Shown here: positions 27,543-36,612 of the stretch, piece by piece
How positions within the stretch are numbered: the first letter of the stretch is position 1
How the letters are laid out: the number at the start of each line of letters is the position of its first letter
Source: PNON01 sp964387025
Lineage (GTDB): Bacteria > Chloroflexota > Anaerolineae > Anaerolineales > Anaerolineaceae
Direction: 5' to 3'
NCBI GenBank assembly: GCA_964387025.1
Contig: CAYLUZ010000004.1
Location: 287,498 to 351,497, forward strand
DNA length: 64,000 nt
Made by a program: the position numbers and the translations under genes
The notes under the pieces: model-generated
The model's database searches: none
The model's input: only the letters and a program-made list of their open reading frames with translations
Told to the model about the DNA's origin: nothing

Positions 27543-28700
27543 ATTTTCTCCTAATTGCCATGTCTTCCAGCTGCTGACCAAAAGAACAAGATCAGCAGCC
27601 GTAAGATGAAAGGCTAGTTTACTTTGAACTGATTGACCACGTTCTGAAGCTGCTTGGCGAGTTCGGCCAGGGTCTGGGCGGAAGCGGTGACTTCCTCCAC
27701 CTGGGCAGACATCTCTTCGGCCGAAGCAGATACTTCTTCTACAGCGGCGGAGTTCTCTTCTGAGACGGAGGCAATGTTCTCGATCGCCTGGGTAACCTCG
27801 GTGGAACCGGCAGCCATTTGTTCAGTGGCGGCGGTGTTCTCTTCAATGACAGCCGAGACAGAGTCAACCGCAGCGACGAGCTCATTGGCCGAAGCGGACA
27901 TCTGTTCAGCAGCAGCAGCAGCCTGTTCAGCCTGCTCACTGACCCCTTCAGCAGCCTTGAGGATCTCCACGAGAGAGTTACCAGCCTCATTGGCGATAAG
28001 GACACCCTTTTCGACTTCCTTTGCACCTTCATCCATGGCTATGACCGCTTCTGAGACGGTCTTCTGGATGGACTTGATCAGGCTGGCGATCTCCTTGGTG
28101 GAAGTGGATGAGCGTTCAGCCAACTTGCGGACCTCGTCAGCGACGACAGCGAAGCCTTTACCGGCTTCACCGGCTCGGGCAGCTTCGATGGCAGCATTGA
28201 GCGCCAGCAGGTTGGTCTGGGAGGCGATATCTTCAATGGTGGTGACGATATCCCCGATCTGGTCGGAGCGTGAACCCATCTCCTGGACCTTTTCAGCAGA
28301 GACACCCACACGCTGCTTGATATTCTGCATCCCCTTGAGGGTATCTTCGACCTTGGTAGTACCTTTCTTGGCAGCATCGGCAGCGGCAGTGGAACCCTGA
28401 ACGACAGACTGGGCATTGCCAGCGACCTGTTCGATGGCTGAGGAGAGCTGGGCAGTGATGGAGGATGCTTTATTAGCGGCAGAAGCCTGCTCCTGTGCGC
28501 CTCTGGCTACACCATCAATGGCACGGGACATCTGTTCGACGGATGAGGCAGTCTTGTTGACCGCTTCGGATTGCTGGGTGGTACCGCGGGCGACCTGCTG
28601 GATGGTTGTAGCTATCTGAGATGTGGCCTGGCCAGCCTGGTTGGAAGCGTTGGCCAATTGCTCTGAAGCAGCGCCGAGGCTGGAAGCGCTCTGGGCGATC
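27084..28700 (-). repeat. Duplicated cheW plus receptor signalling block, copy 2
   Basis: Same arrangement as copy 1. The spacer between cheW and receptor (27543-27613) is base-for-base the same as 24329-24399. The receptor to which it belongs is also related to copy 3 along its entire 673 residues. Confidence 0.85.
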
Positions 28701-29635
28701 AGGCCTACCGAGCCGCGCAGGCTGTCGATCATCTTTGCAAAGGCTATGGCTAATTCATCTTTTGCCGATTTAGGTGTGACAGTGGCAGTCAGGTCATTTT
28801 GAGAAATGGTGTTGGCAACTTCTCCCATCCCCTGCATGTAAAGGATCACCTGATCAAACGACTTTGCAATGTCACCGACCTCATCTTTACGCCGGGTCAG
28901 CGAGTCTTTGACCTTCTGATCCAGGTCGCGCACCAGGTCCCCATTGGATACAGAAGTGGCAATACCCACCAGGACACCCAAAGGCTTCGAGAGGGAGCCG
29001 CTGATGATAATGCCAATACCGATTGACAAAAGAAATGCGATGCCAGTAATGATAAGGATCATCATTACCGAGCTGGCAAAAGTTGCATCCGCTTGAGTGT
29101 TTGTCTCCTCCGCACTCTTTATATTGATAGTTCGCAAGACATCAATTGATGCATCCACAGCCTTGCGGGCATCTGAAAGTTTTCCACCACTGAGCAGGGT
29201 GGTCAAAGCTTCAGCCTCCTGACCGGCATCGACGAACCCGATAAATTCTGTCATGGCATCCTGGTAATTCTTCCAATCTGTATCTAAAACCTTCAAGCCT
29301 TCGATCTCTGTATCTAATAGCGATGTCGCCTTGTATTTATCGATTAATGAATTTATTTCAGCTTTTGTGTTCGTGATAGTCTGAAGGGTCGCGGTTCTTT
29401 CTTCAGCAACAAGCATATACTTGTATGCGTCACCGCGCAAACTATAGATATCCGCATCCACGAGGCCGAGATCCCCAACTGGAATCAGACGGTCAAAGTA
29501 CATGACTGTCATGCCGTCGTTGATCGTTTTCATGTTGGTGTACCCCAGGAAAGCTATCAGTACAGTAAGCAATGACACGATTACAAAACTTCCGATTAGC
29601 TTGACACTGGTCTTAAGGTTATTCAGAGCTTTCAT
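27614..29635 (-). CDS. Chemoreceptor with four-helix-bundle sensor (paralog 1)
   Basis: A 673-residue receptor: membrane helix about 12-32, a 4HB_MCP-type helical extracellular domain about 33-190, second helix about 191-213, HAMP (SLSKPLGVLVGIATSVSNGD) and a second HAMP-like segment to about 320, then the signalling hairpin. It is a full-length paralog of the receptor at 30395-32416; differences cluster in the sensor domain. ATG follows AGGAG. Forms a unit with cheW copy 2. Ligand unknown. No C-terminal CheR-tethering pentapeptide is present; the protein ends NQFKVN. Confidence 0.93.
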   Translation of the reverse strand: MKALNNLKTSVKLIGSFVIVSLLTVLIAFLGYTNMKTINDGMTVMYFDRLIPVGDLGLVDADIYSLRGDAYKYMLVAEERTATLQTITNTKAEINSLIDKYKATSLLDTEIEGLKVLDTDWKNYQDAMTEFIGFVDAGQEAEALTTLLSGGKLSDARKAVDASIDVLRTINIKSAEETNTQADATFASSVMMILIITGIAFLLSIGIGIIISGSLSKPLGVLVGIATSVSNGDLVRDLDQKVKDSLTRRKDEVGDIAKSFDQVILYMQGMGEVANTISQNDLTATVTPKSAKDELAIAFAKMIDSLRGSVGLIAQSASSLGAASEQLANASNQAGQATSQIATTIQQVARGTTQQSEAVNKTASSVEQMSRAIDGVARGAQEQASAANKASSITAQLSSAIEQVAGNAQSVVQGSTAAADAAKKGTTKVEDTLKGMQNIKQRVGVSAEKVQEMGSRSDQIGDIVTTIEDIASQTNLLALNAAIEAARAGEAGKGFAVVADEVRKLAERSSTSTKEIASLIKSIQKTVSEAVIAMDEGAKEVEKGVLIANEAGNSLVEILKAAEGVSEQAEQAAAAAEQMSASANELVAAVDSVSAVIEENTAATEQMAAGSTEVTQAIENIASVSEENSAAVEEVSASAEEMSAQVEEVTASAQTLAELAKQLQNVVNQFKVN

Positions 29636-29783
29636 GATTTCTCCTAATATTATCTACATCTGAAGTCTAATTTTTTAATTTACAAGAAGCAAAATATCTT
29701 CACCTCCAATATCAGCTTATATATTAGAAAGGAAACGTCAGTAAAGAATGTGTGACTATGGGGTAAAGTCACCATAAATAAAA

Positions 29784-29809
29784 AGATCCGCACACTATGA
29801 TGCGGATCT
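29784..29809 (-). terminator. Terminator after the third cheW
   Basis: AGATCCGCA (29784-29792) pairs perfectly with TGCGGATCT (29801-29809) around an 8-base loop, followed on the minus strand by a T-rich tract. It lies 30 bases past the cheW stop at 29839. Confidence 0.85.
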
Positions 29810-29838
29810 CCATGATAAATATTAGGTGAATTTTATAT

Positions 29839-30294
29839 TTAAGCTGCAGCAGCTTTCTGTAGTACAGCCTGCTCATCGAGGGAAAGGACTTTGGTCAGAT
29901 CGAGCAAAGTTACCAGGCGGTTCTCCAGCTTGGCGATCCCGCGGATATAGGCTGAATTTACACTGGAGACCATGGGCGGGGTGGGTTCAATGGATTCTTC
30001 GGGGATGCGCAGCACCTCGGAAACACCATCCACGATCATCCCGATCTTGGTCTTGTTCATGAACACCACTACGATGCGGGTGTCCCGGGTATGCTCCAAG
30101 GCCTGAAGGCCGAAACGTTTGCGCAGATCGATGACCGGCACAACTGTTCCGCGGAGATTGGTAACCCCTTCCACGAAGTCGGGAGCCTGAGGCATCTTGG
30201 TAATGGCCTGCATCTTAATGATGCCTTCCACAGTCGAGATATCCAATCCATATTGTTCATTTGCCAGTTCAAAAACAACCAGTTGCTGTTCCAT
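29839..30294 (-). CDS. cheW: CheW coupling protein, copy 3
   Basis: A 151-residue CheW. The first 75 or so codons are identical in DNA to copy 1, including APDFVEG; the C-terminus (DEQAVLQKAAAA) differs from both others. The upstream spacer is different from that of copies 1 and 2, which removes the 13-codon frame extension seen there and confirms MEQQLVV as the true start. AGGAG ribosome binding site. Downstream of the second 4HB receptor. Confidence 0.95.
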   Translation of the reverse strand: MEQQLVVFELANEQYGLDISTVEGIIKMQAITKMPQAPDFVEGVTNLRGTVVPVIDLRKRFGLQALEHTRDTRIVVVFMNKTKIGMIVDGVSEVLRIPEESIEPTPPMVSSVNSAYIRGIAKLENRLVTLLDLTKVLSLDEQAVLQKAAAA

Positions 30295-31500
30295 ATTTTC
30301 TCCTTATTACAATTTCATACCTTTCCTAAATGTTTCCATCAATTCTTACGGCTGCCGGCCTAAAGAACAAGATCAGCAGCCGTAAAGTGAAAGGCTAGTT
30401 TACTTTGAACTGATAGACCACGTTCTGAAGCTGCTTGGCGAGTTCGGCCAGGGTCTGGGCAGAAGCAGTAACTTCCTCCACCTGGGCAGACATCTCTTCA
30501 GCCGAAGCGGAAACCTCTTCGACAGCGGCGGAGTTCTCTTCGGAGACGGAAGCGATGTTCTCGATCGCCTGGGTGACCTCGGTGGAACCGGCAGCCATTT
30601 CTTCAGTGGCGGCGGTGTTCTCTTCAATGACAGCCGAGACAGAGTCAACAGCAGCGACAAGCTCATTGGCAGAAGCGGACATCTGCTCTGCAGCAGCGGC
30701 AGCCTGTTCAGCCTGCTCACTGACACCTTCAGCAGCCTTGAGGATATCCAGAAGGGAACCACCGGCTTCATTGGCGATGAGGACTCCGCGTTCGACTTCC
30801 TTTGCACCTTCATCCATGGCTATGACCGCTTCTGAGACGGTCTTCTGGATGGACTTGATCAGGCTGGCGATCTCCTTGGTGGAAGTGGATGAGCGTTCAG
30901 CCAACTTGCGGACCTCGTCAGCGACGACAGCGAAGCCTTTACCGGCTTCACCGGCTCGGGCAGCTTCGATGGCAGCATTGAGCGCCAGCAGGTTGGTCTG
31001 GGAGGCGATATCTTCAATGGTGGTGACGATATCCCCGATCTGGTCGGAGCGTGAACCCATCTCCTGGACCTTTTCAGCAGAGACACCCACACGCTGCTTG
31101 ATATTCTGCATCCCCTTGAGGGTATCTTCGACCTTGGTAGTACCTTTCTTGGCAGCATCGGCAGCGGCAGTGGAACCCTGAACGACAGACTGGGCATTGC
31201 CAGCGACCTGTTCGATGGCTGAGGAGAGCTGGGCAGTGATGGAGGATGCTTTATTAGCAGCTGAAGCCTGCTCCTGTGCGCCTCTGGCTACACCATCAAT
31301 GGCACGGGTCATCTGGTCTACGGAGGAGGCTGTTTTGTTGACCGCTTCGGATTGCTGGGTGGTACCGCGGGCGACCTGCTGGATGGTGGTAGCTATCTGG
31401 GATGTAGCCTGGCCAGCCTGGTTGGAAGCATGGGCCAATTGTTCTGAGGCAGCGCTGAGGCTGGAAGCGCTCTGAGCGATCTGGCCTACCGAACCGCGCA
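29839..31500 (-). repeat. Duplicated cheW plus receptor signalling block, copy 3
   Basis: Third copy of the block. Its receptor part is almost base-identical to 32658-33575 over the signalling hairpin, closer than to copies 1 and 2 there. Its cheW part is closest to copy 1. The mixed relationships indicate exchange among copies. Confidence 0.85.
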
Positions 31501-32416
31501 GGCTGTCGATCATTTTGGCAAAGGCAATGGCTAACTCATCTTTTGCTGATTTGGGTGTGACAGTGGCAGTCAGGTCATTTTGAGAAATGGTATTGGCAAC
31601 TTCTCCCATCCCCTGCATGTAAAGGATCACCTGATCAAACGACTTTGCAATGTCACCGACCTCATCTTTACGCCGGGTCAGCGAGTCTTTGACCTTCTGA
31701 TCCAGGTCGCGCACCAGGTCCCCATTGGATACAGAAGTGGCAATACCCACCAGGACACCCAAAGGCTTCGAGAGGGAGCCGCTGATGATAATGCCAATAC
31801 CGATTGACAAAAGAAATGCGATGCCAGTAATGATAAGGATCATCATTACCGAGCTGGCAAAAGTTGCATCCGCTTGAGTGTTTGTCTCCTCCGCACTTTT
31901 TATATTGATAGTTCGCAAAACATCAATTGATGTATCAACTGCTTTGCGGGCATCTGAAAGTTTTCCGCCTGATCGTAAGGTCGTCAATGCTTCGTCGTCC
32001 TGACCGGCATCGACGAATCCGATAAATTCTGTCATGGCGTCCTGGTAGTTCTTCCAGTCTGTATTTAATACCTTCAATCCCTCCACTTCAGTATCTAATA
32101 ACGACGTCGAACTGAATTTATCGAGTAAAGAATTTATTTCAGCTTTTGTGTTCGTGAGAGTCTGAAGAGTCGCGGTTCTATCTTCTGGTATGAACATGTA
32201 TTTATAATTGTCTCCACGGAGTGCATAGATATCTGCATCCACGAGGCCGAGATCACCAATTGGGATCAGTCGGTCAAAGTACATGACTGTCATGCCATCG
32301 TTGATCGTTTTCATGTTGGTATAACCCAAAAAAGCGATCACTACAGTAAGCAATGACACAATCAAAAAACTTCCAATTAGCTTTACACTGGTCTTAAGGT
32401 TATTTAGAGCTTTCAT
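30395..32416 (-). CDS. Chemoreceptor with four-helix-bundle sensor (paralog 2)
   Basis: 673 residues, the same architecture as the receptor at 27614-29635 and the same length with no gaps. Most substitutions are in the sensor domain (for example FIPEDRTATLQTLTNT and KFSSTSLLDTEVEG). The final residues are NVVYQFKVN where the other copies have NVVNQFKVN. ATG follows AGGAG. Co-transcribed with cheW copy 3. The concentration of changes in the sensor suggests ligand diversification under a conserved output. Confidence 0.93.
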   Translation of the reverse strand: MKALNNLKTSVKLIGSFLIVSLLTVVIAFLGYTNMKTINDGMTVMYFDRLIPIGDLGLVDADIYALRGDNYKYMFIPEDRTATLQTLTNTKAEINSLLDKFSSTSLLDTEVEGLKVLNTDWKNYQDAMTEFIGFVDAGQDDEALTTLRSGGKLSDARKAVDTSIDVLRTINIKSAEETNTQADATFASSVMMILIITGIAFLLSIGIGIIISGSLSKPLGVLVGIATSVSNGDLVRDLDQKVKDSLTRRKDEVGDIAKSFDQVILYMQGMGEVANTISQNDLTATVTPKSAKDELAIAFAKMIDSLRGSVGQIAQSASSLSAASEQLAHASNQAGQATSQIATTIQQVARGTTQQSEAVNKTASSVDQMTRAIDGVARGAQEQASAANKASSITAQLSSAIEQVAGNAQSVVQGSTAAADAAKKGTTKVEDTLKGMQNIKQRVGVSAEKVQEMGSRSDQIGDIVTTIEDIASQTNLLALNAAIEAARAGEAGKGFAVVADEVRKLAERSSTSTKEIASLIKSIQKTVSEAVIAMDEGAKEVERGVLIANEAGGSLLDILKAAEGVSEQAEQAAAAAEQMSASANELVAAVDSVSAVIEENTAATEEMAAGSTEVTQAIENIASVSEENSAAVEEVSASAEEMSAQVEEVTASAQTLAELAKQLQNVVYQFKVN

Positions 32417-32607
32417 GATTTCTCCTTATTAAAAATACCTATTGAATGATTACTCAATATGGTTTTATAAATATTGATTAAATTAAGGTGTAGAGTAAAT
32501 AAATTATCATCCTCAAAAAAATCTCTTTTAGGTTATAGGATTCACAGTTTATTTTTAAAATAAAATAGATATAATTTTTCTGTAAAAAAAGTATTAATAT
32601 TAATTTT

Positions 32608-32636
32608 AAAGGCAATCCATGACATGGACTGCCTTT
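32608..32636 (-). terminator. Terminator after the dCache receptor
   Basis: AAAGGCA (32608-32614) and TCCAT (32616-32620) pair with ATGGA (32624-32628) and TGCCTTT (32630-32636), with one mismatch and a 3-base loop. A T-rich run follows on the minus strand. It is 21 bases past the stop at 32658, so this receptor is not co-transcribed with the unit downstream. Confidence 0.85.
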
Positions 32637-32657
32637 TTTATGAATAAACGAATTAAC

Positions 32658-33575
32658 TTAGTTTACCTTGAATTGATTGACCACGTTCTGAAGCTGTTTG
32701 GCGAGTTCGGCCAGGGTCTGGGCAGAAGCAGTAACTTCCTCCACCTGGGCAGACATCTCTTCAGCCGAAGCGGAAACCTCTTCGACAGCGGCGGAGTTCT
32801 CTTCGGAGACGGAAGCGATGTTCTCGATCGCCTGGGTGACCTCGGTGGAACCGGCAGCCATTTCTTCAGTGGCGGCGGTGTTCTCTTCAATGACAGCCGA
32901 GACAGAGTCAACAGCAGCGACAAGCTCATTGGCAGAAGCGGACATCTGCTCTGCAGCAGCGGCAGCCTGTTCAGCCTGCTCACTGACACCTTCAGCAGCC
33001 TTGAGGATATCCAGAAGGGAACCACCGGCTTCATTGGCGATGAGGACTCCGCGTTCGACTTCCTTTGCACCTTCATCCATGGCTATGACCGCTTCTGAGA
33101 CGGTCTTCTGGATGGACTTGATCAGGCTGGCGATCTCCTTGGTGGAAGTGGATGAGCGTTCAGCCAACTTGCGGACCTCGTCAGCGACGACAGCGAAGCC
33201 TTTACCGGCTTCACCGGCTCGGGCAGCTTCGATGGCAGCATTGAGCGCCAGCAGGTTGGTCTGGGAGGCGATATCTTCAATGGTGGTGACGATATCCCCG
33301 ATCTGGTCGGAGCGTGAACCCATCTCCTGGACCTTTTCAGCAGAGACACCCACACGCTGCTTGATATTCTGCATCCCCTTGAGGGTATCTTCGACCTTGG
33401 TAGTACCTTTCTTGGCAGCATCGGCAGCGGCAGTGGAACCCTGAACGACAGACTGGGCATTGCCAGCGACCTGTTCGATGGCTGAGGAGAGCTGGGCAGT
33501 GATGGAGGATGCTTTATTAGCGGCAGAAGCCTGCTCCTGTGCACCTCTAGCAACACCGTCAATGGCACGGGTCAT
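32658..33575 (-). repeat. Duplicated receptor signalling block, copy 4 (without cheW)
   Basis: The signalling half of the dCache receptor. DNA is almost identical to 30395-31310. Identity stops abruptly near 33575, inside the signalling helix, where codon choices and sequence become typical of the rest of this gene. Confidence 0.85.
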
Positions 33576-35111
33576 CTGGTCTACTGAACTGGCAGTATGG
33601 TTAATTGATTCTGCCTGCTGCCCGGTGCCATTGGCAACTTGTTGGATTGTTGATGCGATTTGTTTTGTTGCCTGCCCGGCCTGATCTGCAGATTTTGCCA
33701 GGGCGTTGGATGTATTAGAGATCTCATTGGAAGACTTTGAAACAAGACCAATCGTTTTTTGTAAGCTTTGAACCATTTTTACAAAAGTATTCCCTAATAG
33801 ATCTTTCTCCCCTTTGGGAACTATTGTCACTGTCAGATCTCCATCAGCAATTCGGCTAGCTACCCCGGCTGCTTCGTCAAAATATCCAATTAATTGTTGG
33901 AAAGCCTGTCCTATTGCACCAATCTCATCTTTTCGATTATTAATCCTGGCAATCTCTGAGGGATCGATTCCAGTTATGGTTGCATCACCATTTGAAAGTA
34001 GTATTGCTCCTTTTGTAATCGTAGTGAGTGGTTTCGAGATCGATCTGGCAAGGTAGAATCCGATTAGTAGCAACCCAATTGATACAGCTACACCAATAAT
34101 GATCACGATTGTCAAGGACTGCAGCACAGGTTGTATTAATTCACTTTTGTTTTGATCCAGCATGATCGTCCACTTCAAAGAATCAGCCAGACTTCCTTCC
34201 AGTGCATGGAAGCCGATCACGGCCGGATTTCCGTCCAGGTCATGGAGGTTGGACCGCCATGAATTCTCATGGGTATTGACAACTGCAATTATCTCTTCCG
34301 GCGCCGGTTTCATAAGTAGATCCGGGTTTGATGCATATAAAATGTTCCCATTTGCATCCAGCAACGCAGCAGTGCCGGTCTTTCCATAGGTGATGCTCGA
34401 AATATCAGCGAATACTGAAGAGACATTCACCGTACCTCGCAGTATGCCAATCACTGCTCCATCGGTTTGATCAACAACCGGGATACCAATATTCATCGCA
34501 TATGTTTTTGTAGAATCATCGTATTCCACTTCACCAACATAAATCTTCCCCTGACCATTATTGTAGGCTTCGATCCACCACCCTTCATCAGCCTGAAGGT
34601 AGTCTCCTGTCCTTTCCGATAATCCTACGATCAAACCCTGGATGTCAGTAATAAATACTTCGACTTCATCCGGGAATTCAGCCATAAACCTTTGAAGTTC
34701 ACCGCTGGTTGAGTTGCTTAAATATTCATCAACCAGTGGTTGAATGGCTGGGTCTTCGTTGATCCATGCCTCATCCTGGAGTTTTATCTCTGTATTTAAA
34801 CTGGCCTGATCTTTCCCTGTATAAGATAAATTGGATGTTTTTACGGCATCAACAAGATCAGGGGAAAGAGCTAATGCAGAAAGGGATTTTACATTACCAT
34901 CCACAACCCCTGAAGCGCGCTGGACTGCTTCTTTACCAATATTCACGAGGTTATTTCCTGTAGATTTTGTTGTTGATGCAGATGATAAGAAATACTCGAC
35001 ACCTACCATAACAACTAAAAAACTAACCAATACTAATAGCAGAAGACCAAGGATTTTATTTTGAATACCCCAATCCCCTGGCTTAAGTGTCAGTTTATTT
35101 CCTCTTTTCAT
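32658..35111 (-). CDS. Chemoreceptor with dCache sensor domain
   Basis: I start at ATG 35111, which has AGGAGG a few bases upstream; the frame is open seven codons further to 35132. This gives 817 residues: membrane helix about 20-42, double-Cache extracellular domain about 45-335 (FITDIQGLIVGLSERTGDY, WWIEAYNNGQGKIYVGEV and a membrane-distal GTVNVSSVF), second helix about 340-363, HAMP, then the signalling hairpin. dCache domains commonly bind amino acids, amines or purines. The signalling half appears to have been overwritten by sequence from the neighbouring receptor. No cheW follows it. Confidence 0.93.
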   Translation of the reverse strand: MKRGNKLTLKPGDWGIQNKILGLLLLVLVSFLVVMVGVEYFLSSASTTKSTGNNLVNIGKEAVQRASGVVDGNVKSLSALALSPDLVDAVKTSNLSYTGKDQASLNTEIKLQDEAWINEDPAIQPLVDEYLSNSTSGELQRFMAEFPDEVEVFITDIQGLIVGLSERTGDYLQADEGWWIEAYNNGQGKIYVGEVEYDDSTKTYAMNIGIPVVDQTDGAVIGILRGTVNVSSVFADISSITYGKTGTAALLDANGNILYASNPDLLMKPAPEEIIAVVNTHENSWRSNLHDLDGNPAVIGFHALEGSLADSLKWTIMLDQNKSELIQPVLQSLTIVIIIGVAVSIGLLLIGFYLARSISKPLTTITKGAILLSNGDATITGIDPSEIARINNRKDEIGAIGQAFQQLIGYFDEAAGVASRIADGDLTVTIVPKGEKDLLGNTFVKMVQSLQKTIGLVSKSSNEISNTSNALAKSADQAGQATKQIASTIQQVANGTGQQAESINHTASSVDQMTRAIDGVARGAQEQASAANKASSITAQLSSAIEQVAGNAQSVVQGSTAAADAAKKGTTKVEDTLKGMQNIKQRVGVSAEKVQEMGSRSDQIGDIVTTIEDIASQTNLLALNAAIEAARAGEAGKGFAVVADEVRKLAERSSTSTKEIASLIKSIQKTVSEAVIAMDEGAKEVERGVLIANEAGGSLLDILKAAEGVSEQAEQAAAAAEQMSASANELVAAVDSVSAVIEENTAATEEMAAGSTEVTQAIENIASVSEENSAAVEEVSASAEEMSAQVEEVTASAQTLAELAKQLQNVVNQFKVN

Positions 35112-35525
35112 TCCGACCTCCTCCATTATCATAGATTTATCCCACTAAGTAAATTTAGGGGTACTCACTTTGTTAACAATTGATAACCATGTATAGGTTA
35201 TAAATTGTCTTTTTAGAATAAAAAGAATCTGAATATGAAATAAAAAGAGGATAAAAACGATTGAAAATTGCTTATTTTGATTATAATAGTCTAATTACTT
35301 GGAAAGAATAATTTTAACCGGTTGACAGATTGTAAAAACAAAAAAAGTAGATTTGGTTCACAACCACTCAAAATTATTTTCTAGTAACAATAGCAAAACA
35401 AAAAGAGTCCTGTTTTAGGATCCTTTTTACCGAAGCTATCATTAATTCTTACCAGATAAATATCTTCAAAAGACTAATCGAAGAATTATTGAATTAGGAA
35501 GAATGATATATAAGTAGTAGTTACC
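35112..35525. other. Intergenic region between the che operon and the receptor units
   Basis: AT-rich and without a plausible gene. The part next to 35111 must hold the dCache receptor promoter. The part next to 35526 holds the likely che-operon terminator at 35400-35428. I see no riboswitch-like conserved motif. Confidence 0.6.
35400..35428 (-). terminator. Probable terminator of the che operon
   Basis: AAAAAGAGTCCT (35400-35411) pairs with AGGATCCTTTTT (35417-35428) with one mismatch and one G-T pair around a short T-rich loop. On the minus strand it is followed by a T-rich run. It lies about 100 bases past the last che gene, a longer gap than usual. Confidence 0.65.
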
Positions 35526-36041
35526 CTAAATCGCTGGTTTGGCTGGTACAGGGATTTGTGCGGTTTTTATTCCTTGATTCATACCGTCCCTCAGGGCTAG
35601 ATGGACAGTGATGGTTCCGACCTTTGACGAAAGGGGAATGATCAATCTCGGGCAATCCAGCGTGGAAACTTGAGAGCCTTTCCCGATAATGAGCGTTGGT
35701 GGAGATATGGTAGCTTCATAGCCTGCCACAGACAGTTTAACACTTGCCCGACCGGTGATCACATTTCCTAATTCAGCTATGCCGCTTTGAGTGAGGGTAT
35801 CAAATTCTACTAATTCCTCGCCCATCATCTTGGAAACCAGGCTTATGGATGTTTCCTTGGTCAAACTGTAAAATACCATTCCTTCAACACCACCAACCAG
35901 GGCGATGATGACAGTGATATCATCTGTCGTATAAGGACCTTTTTCAAGCTGAAGGTCGCCCTTGCTGGCTTCCATTCCTGTTTCAGATTTCAGTACTTCA
36001 TATATTGCTTCCAGAAACGGATTTAAAAATTTAACATTCAT
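35526..36041 (-). CDS. cheX: CheX-like CheY-P phosphatase, paralog 1
   Basis: A 171-residue single-domain CheC/CheX/FliY-fold protein. The active-site signature E-x2-N is present in QSGIAELGNVITGRA, near residue 90. The N-terminus (NVKFLNPFLEAIYEVL) matches the CheX dimer helix. CheX dephosphorylates CheY-P. It is the last gene of the che operon and directly follows a paralog (20-base gap). Both share the SPPTLIIGKG segment, so they arose by tandem duplication. Confidence 0.9.
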   Translation of the reverse strand: MNVKFLNPFLEAIYEVLKSETGMEASKGDLQLEKGPYTTDDITVIIALVGGVEGMVFYSLTKETSISLVSKMMGEELVEFDTLTQSGIAELGNVITGRASVKLSVAGYEATISPPTLIIGKGSQVSTLDCPRLIIPLSSKVGTITVHLALRDGMNQGIKTAQIPVPAKPAI

Positions 36042-36060
36042 TTGTTACCTTCTTTCATGA

Positions 36061-36585
36061 CTACTGCTTGGCAGCGACTGCTTCTTGGATGAGGGGTACA
36101 AAATTTATGTTCTTTCCATCCGGTGGACTTTCTTTTATTGCCAGGTGGACGGTTACATTTCCCAACTCCGACTGGATGGTAACTACTATGCGGGGAAAAT
36201 TAATTGTCGAAATTTTCGTCCCTTTACCAATGATCATGGTCGGCGGAGAAATTGTTGAATCCAAACCTGCTTTTGACAATTCAACAGTTGCTTTACCGGA
36301 AATCACATTTCCTAATTCAGCAATTCCACTTTGTGCGAGGTTATCAAAATCATTGAATTTTTGGCCCATCATGCGCGATACGAAACTGAGAGCAGTAGTT
36401 GTTGACATTTCATATAAAACTACACCTTGAATTTGGCCGACAAGGTTTATGAGCACAGTGACATCATCTGAGGTTAGTGCTGAAGTCTGGACATTTATTG
36501 GTCCCCTGGTGATTTCCAACTGTATTTCTTTTCTTAAAACCTCTCCTGCAGAATCCAGAAATGGATTCAGGAATTTAACGTCCAT
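36061..36585 (-). CDS. cheX: CheX-like CheY-P phosphatase, paralog 2
   Basis: 174 residues with the same architecture as the gene downstream: NVKFLNPFL-type start (DVKFLNPFLDSAGEVL), QSGIAELGNVISGKA with the catalytic Glu and Asn, and SPPTMIIGKGTK. Sequence divergence from paralog 1 is considerable, so the pair is old compared with the cheW/receptor duplications. Two CheX plus one CheC in a single operon gives three possible CheY-P phosphatases. Confidence 0.9.
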   Translation of the reverse strand: MDVKFLNPFLDSAGEVLRKEIQLEITRGPINVQTSALTSDDVTVLINLVGQIQGVVLYEMSTTTALSFVSRMMGQKFNDFDNLAQSGIAELGNVISGKATVELSKAGLDSTISPPTMIIGKGTKISTINFPRIVVTIQSELGNVTVHLAIKESPPDGKNINFVPLIQEAVAAKQ

Positions 36586-36612
36586 AATTTAATTCCCATC
36601 CTTTCAATAAGG

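Noticed and set aside
19413..35111. Repeated receptor segments as a CRISPR array or transposon
   Set aside because: The repeats are long coding blocks with conserved reading frame, no short regular spacers, no inverted ends and no transposase.
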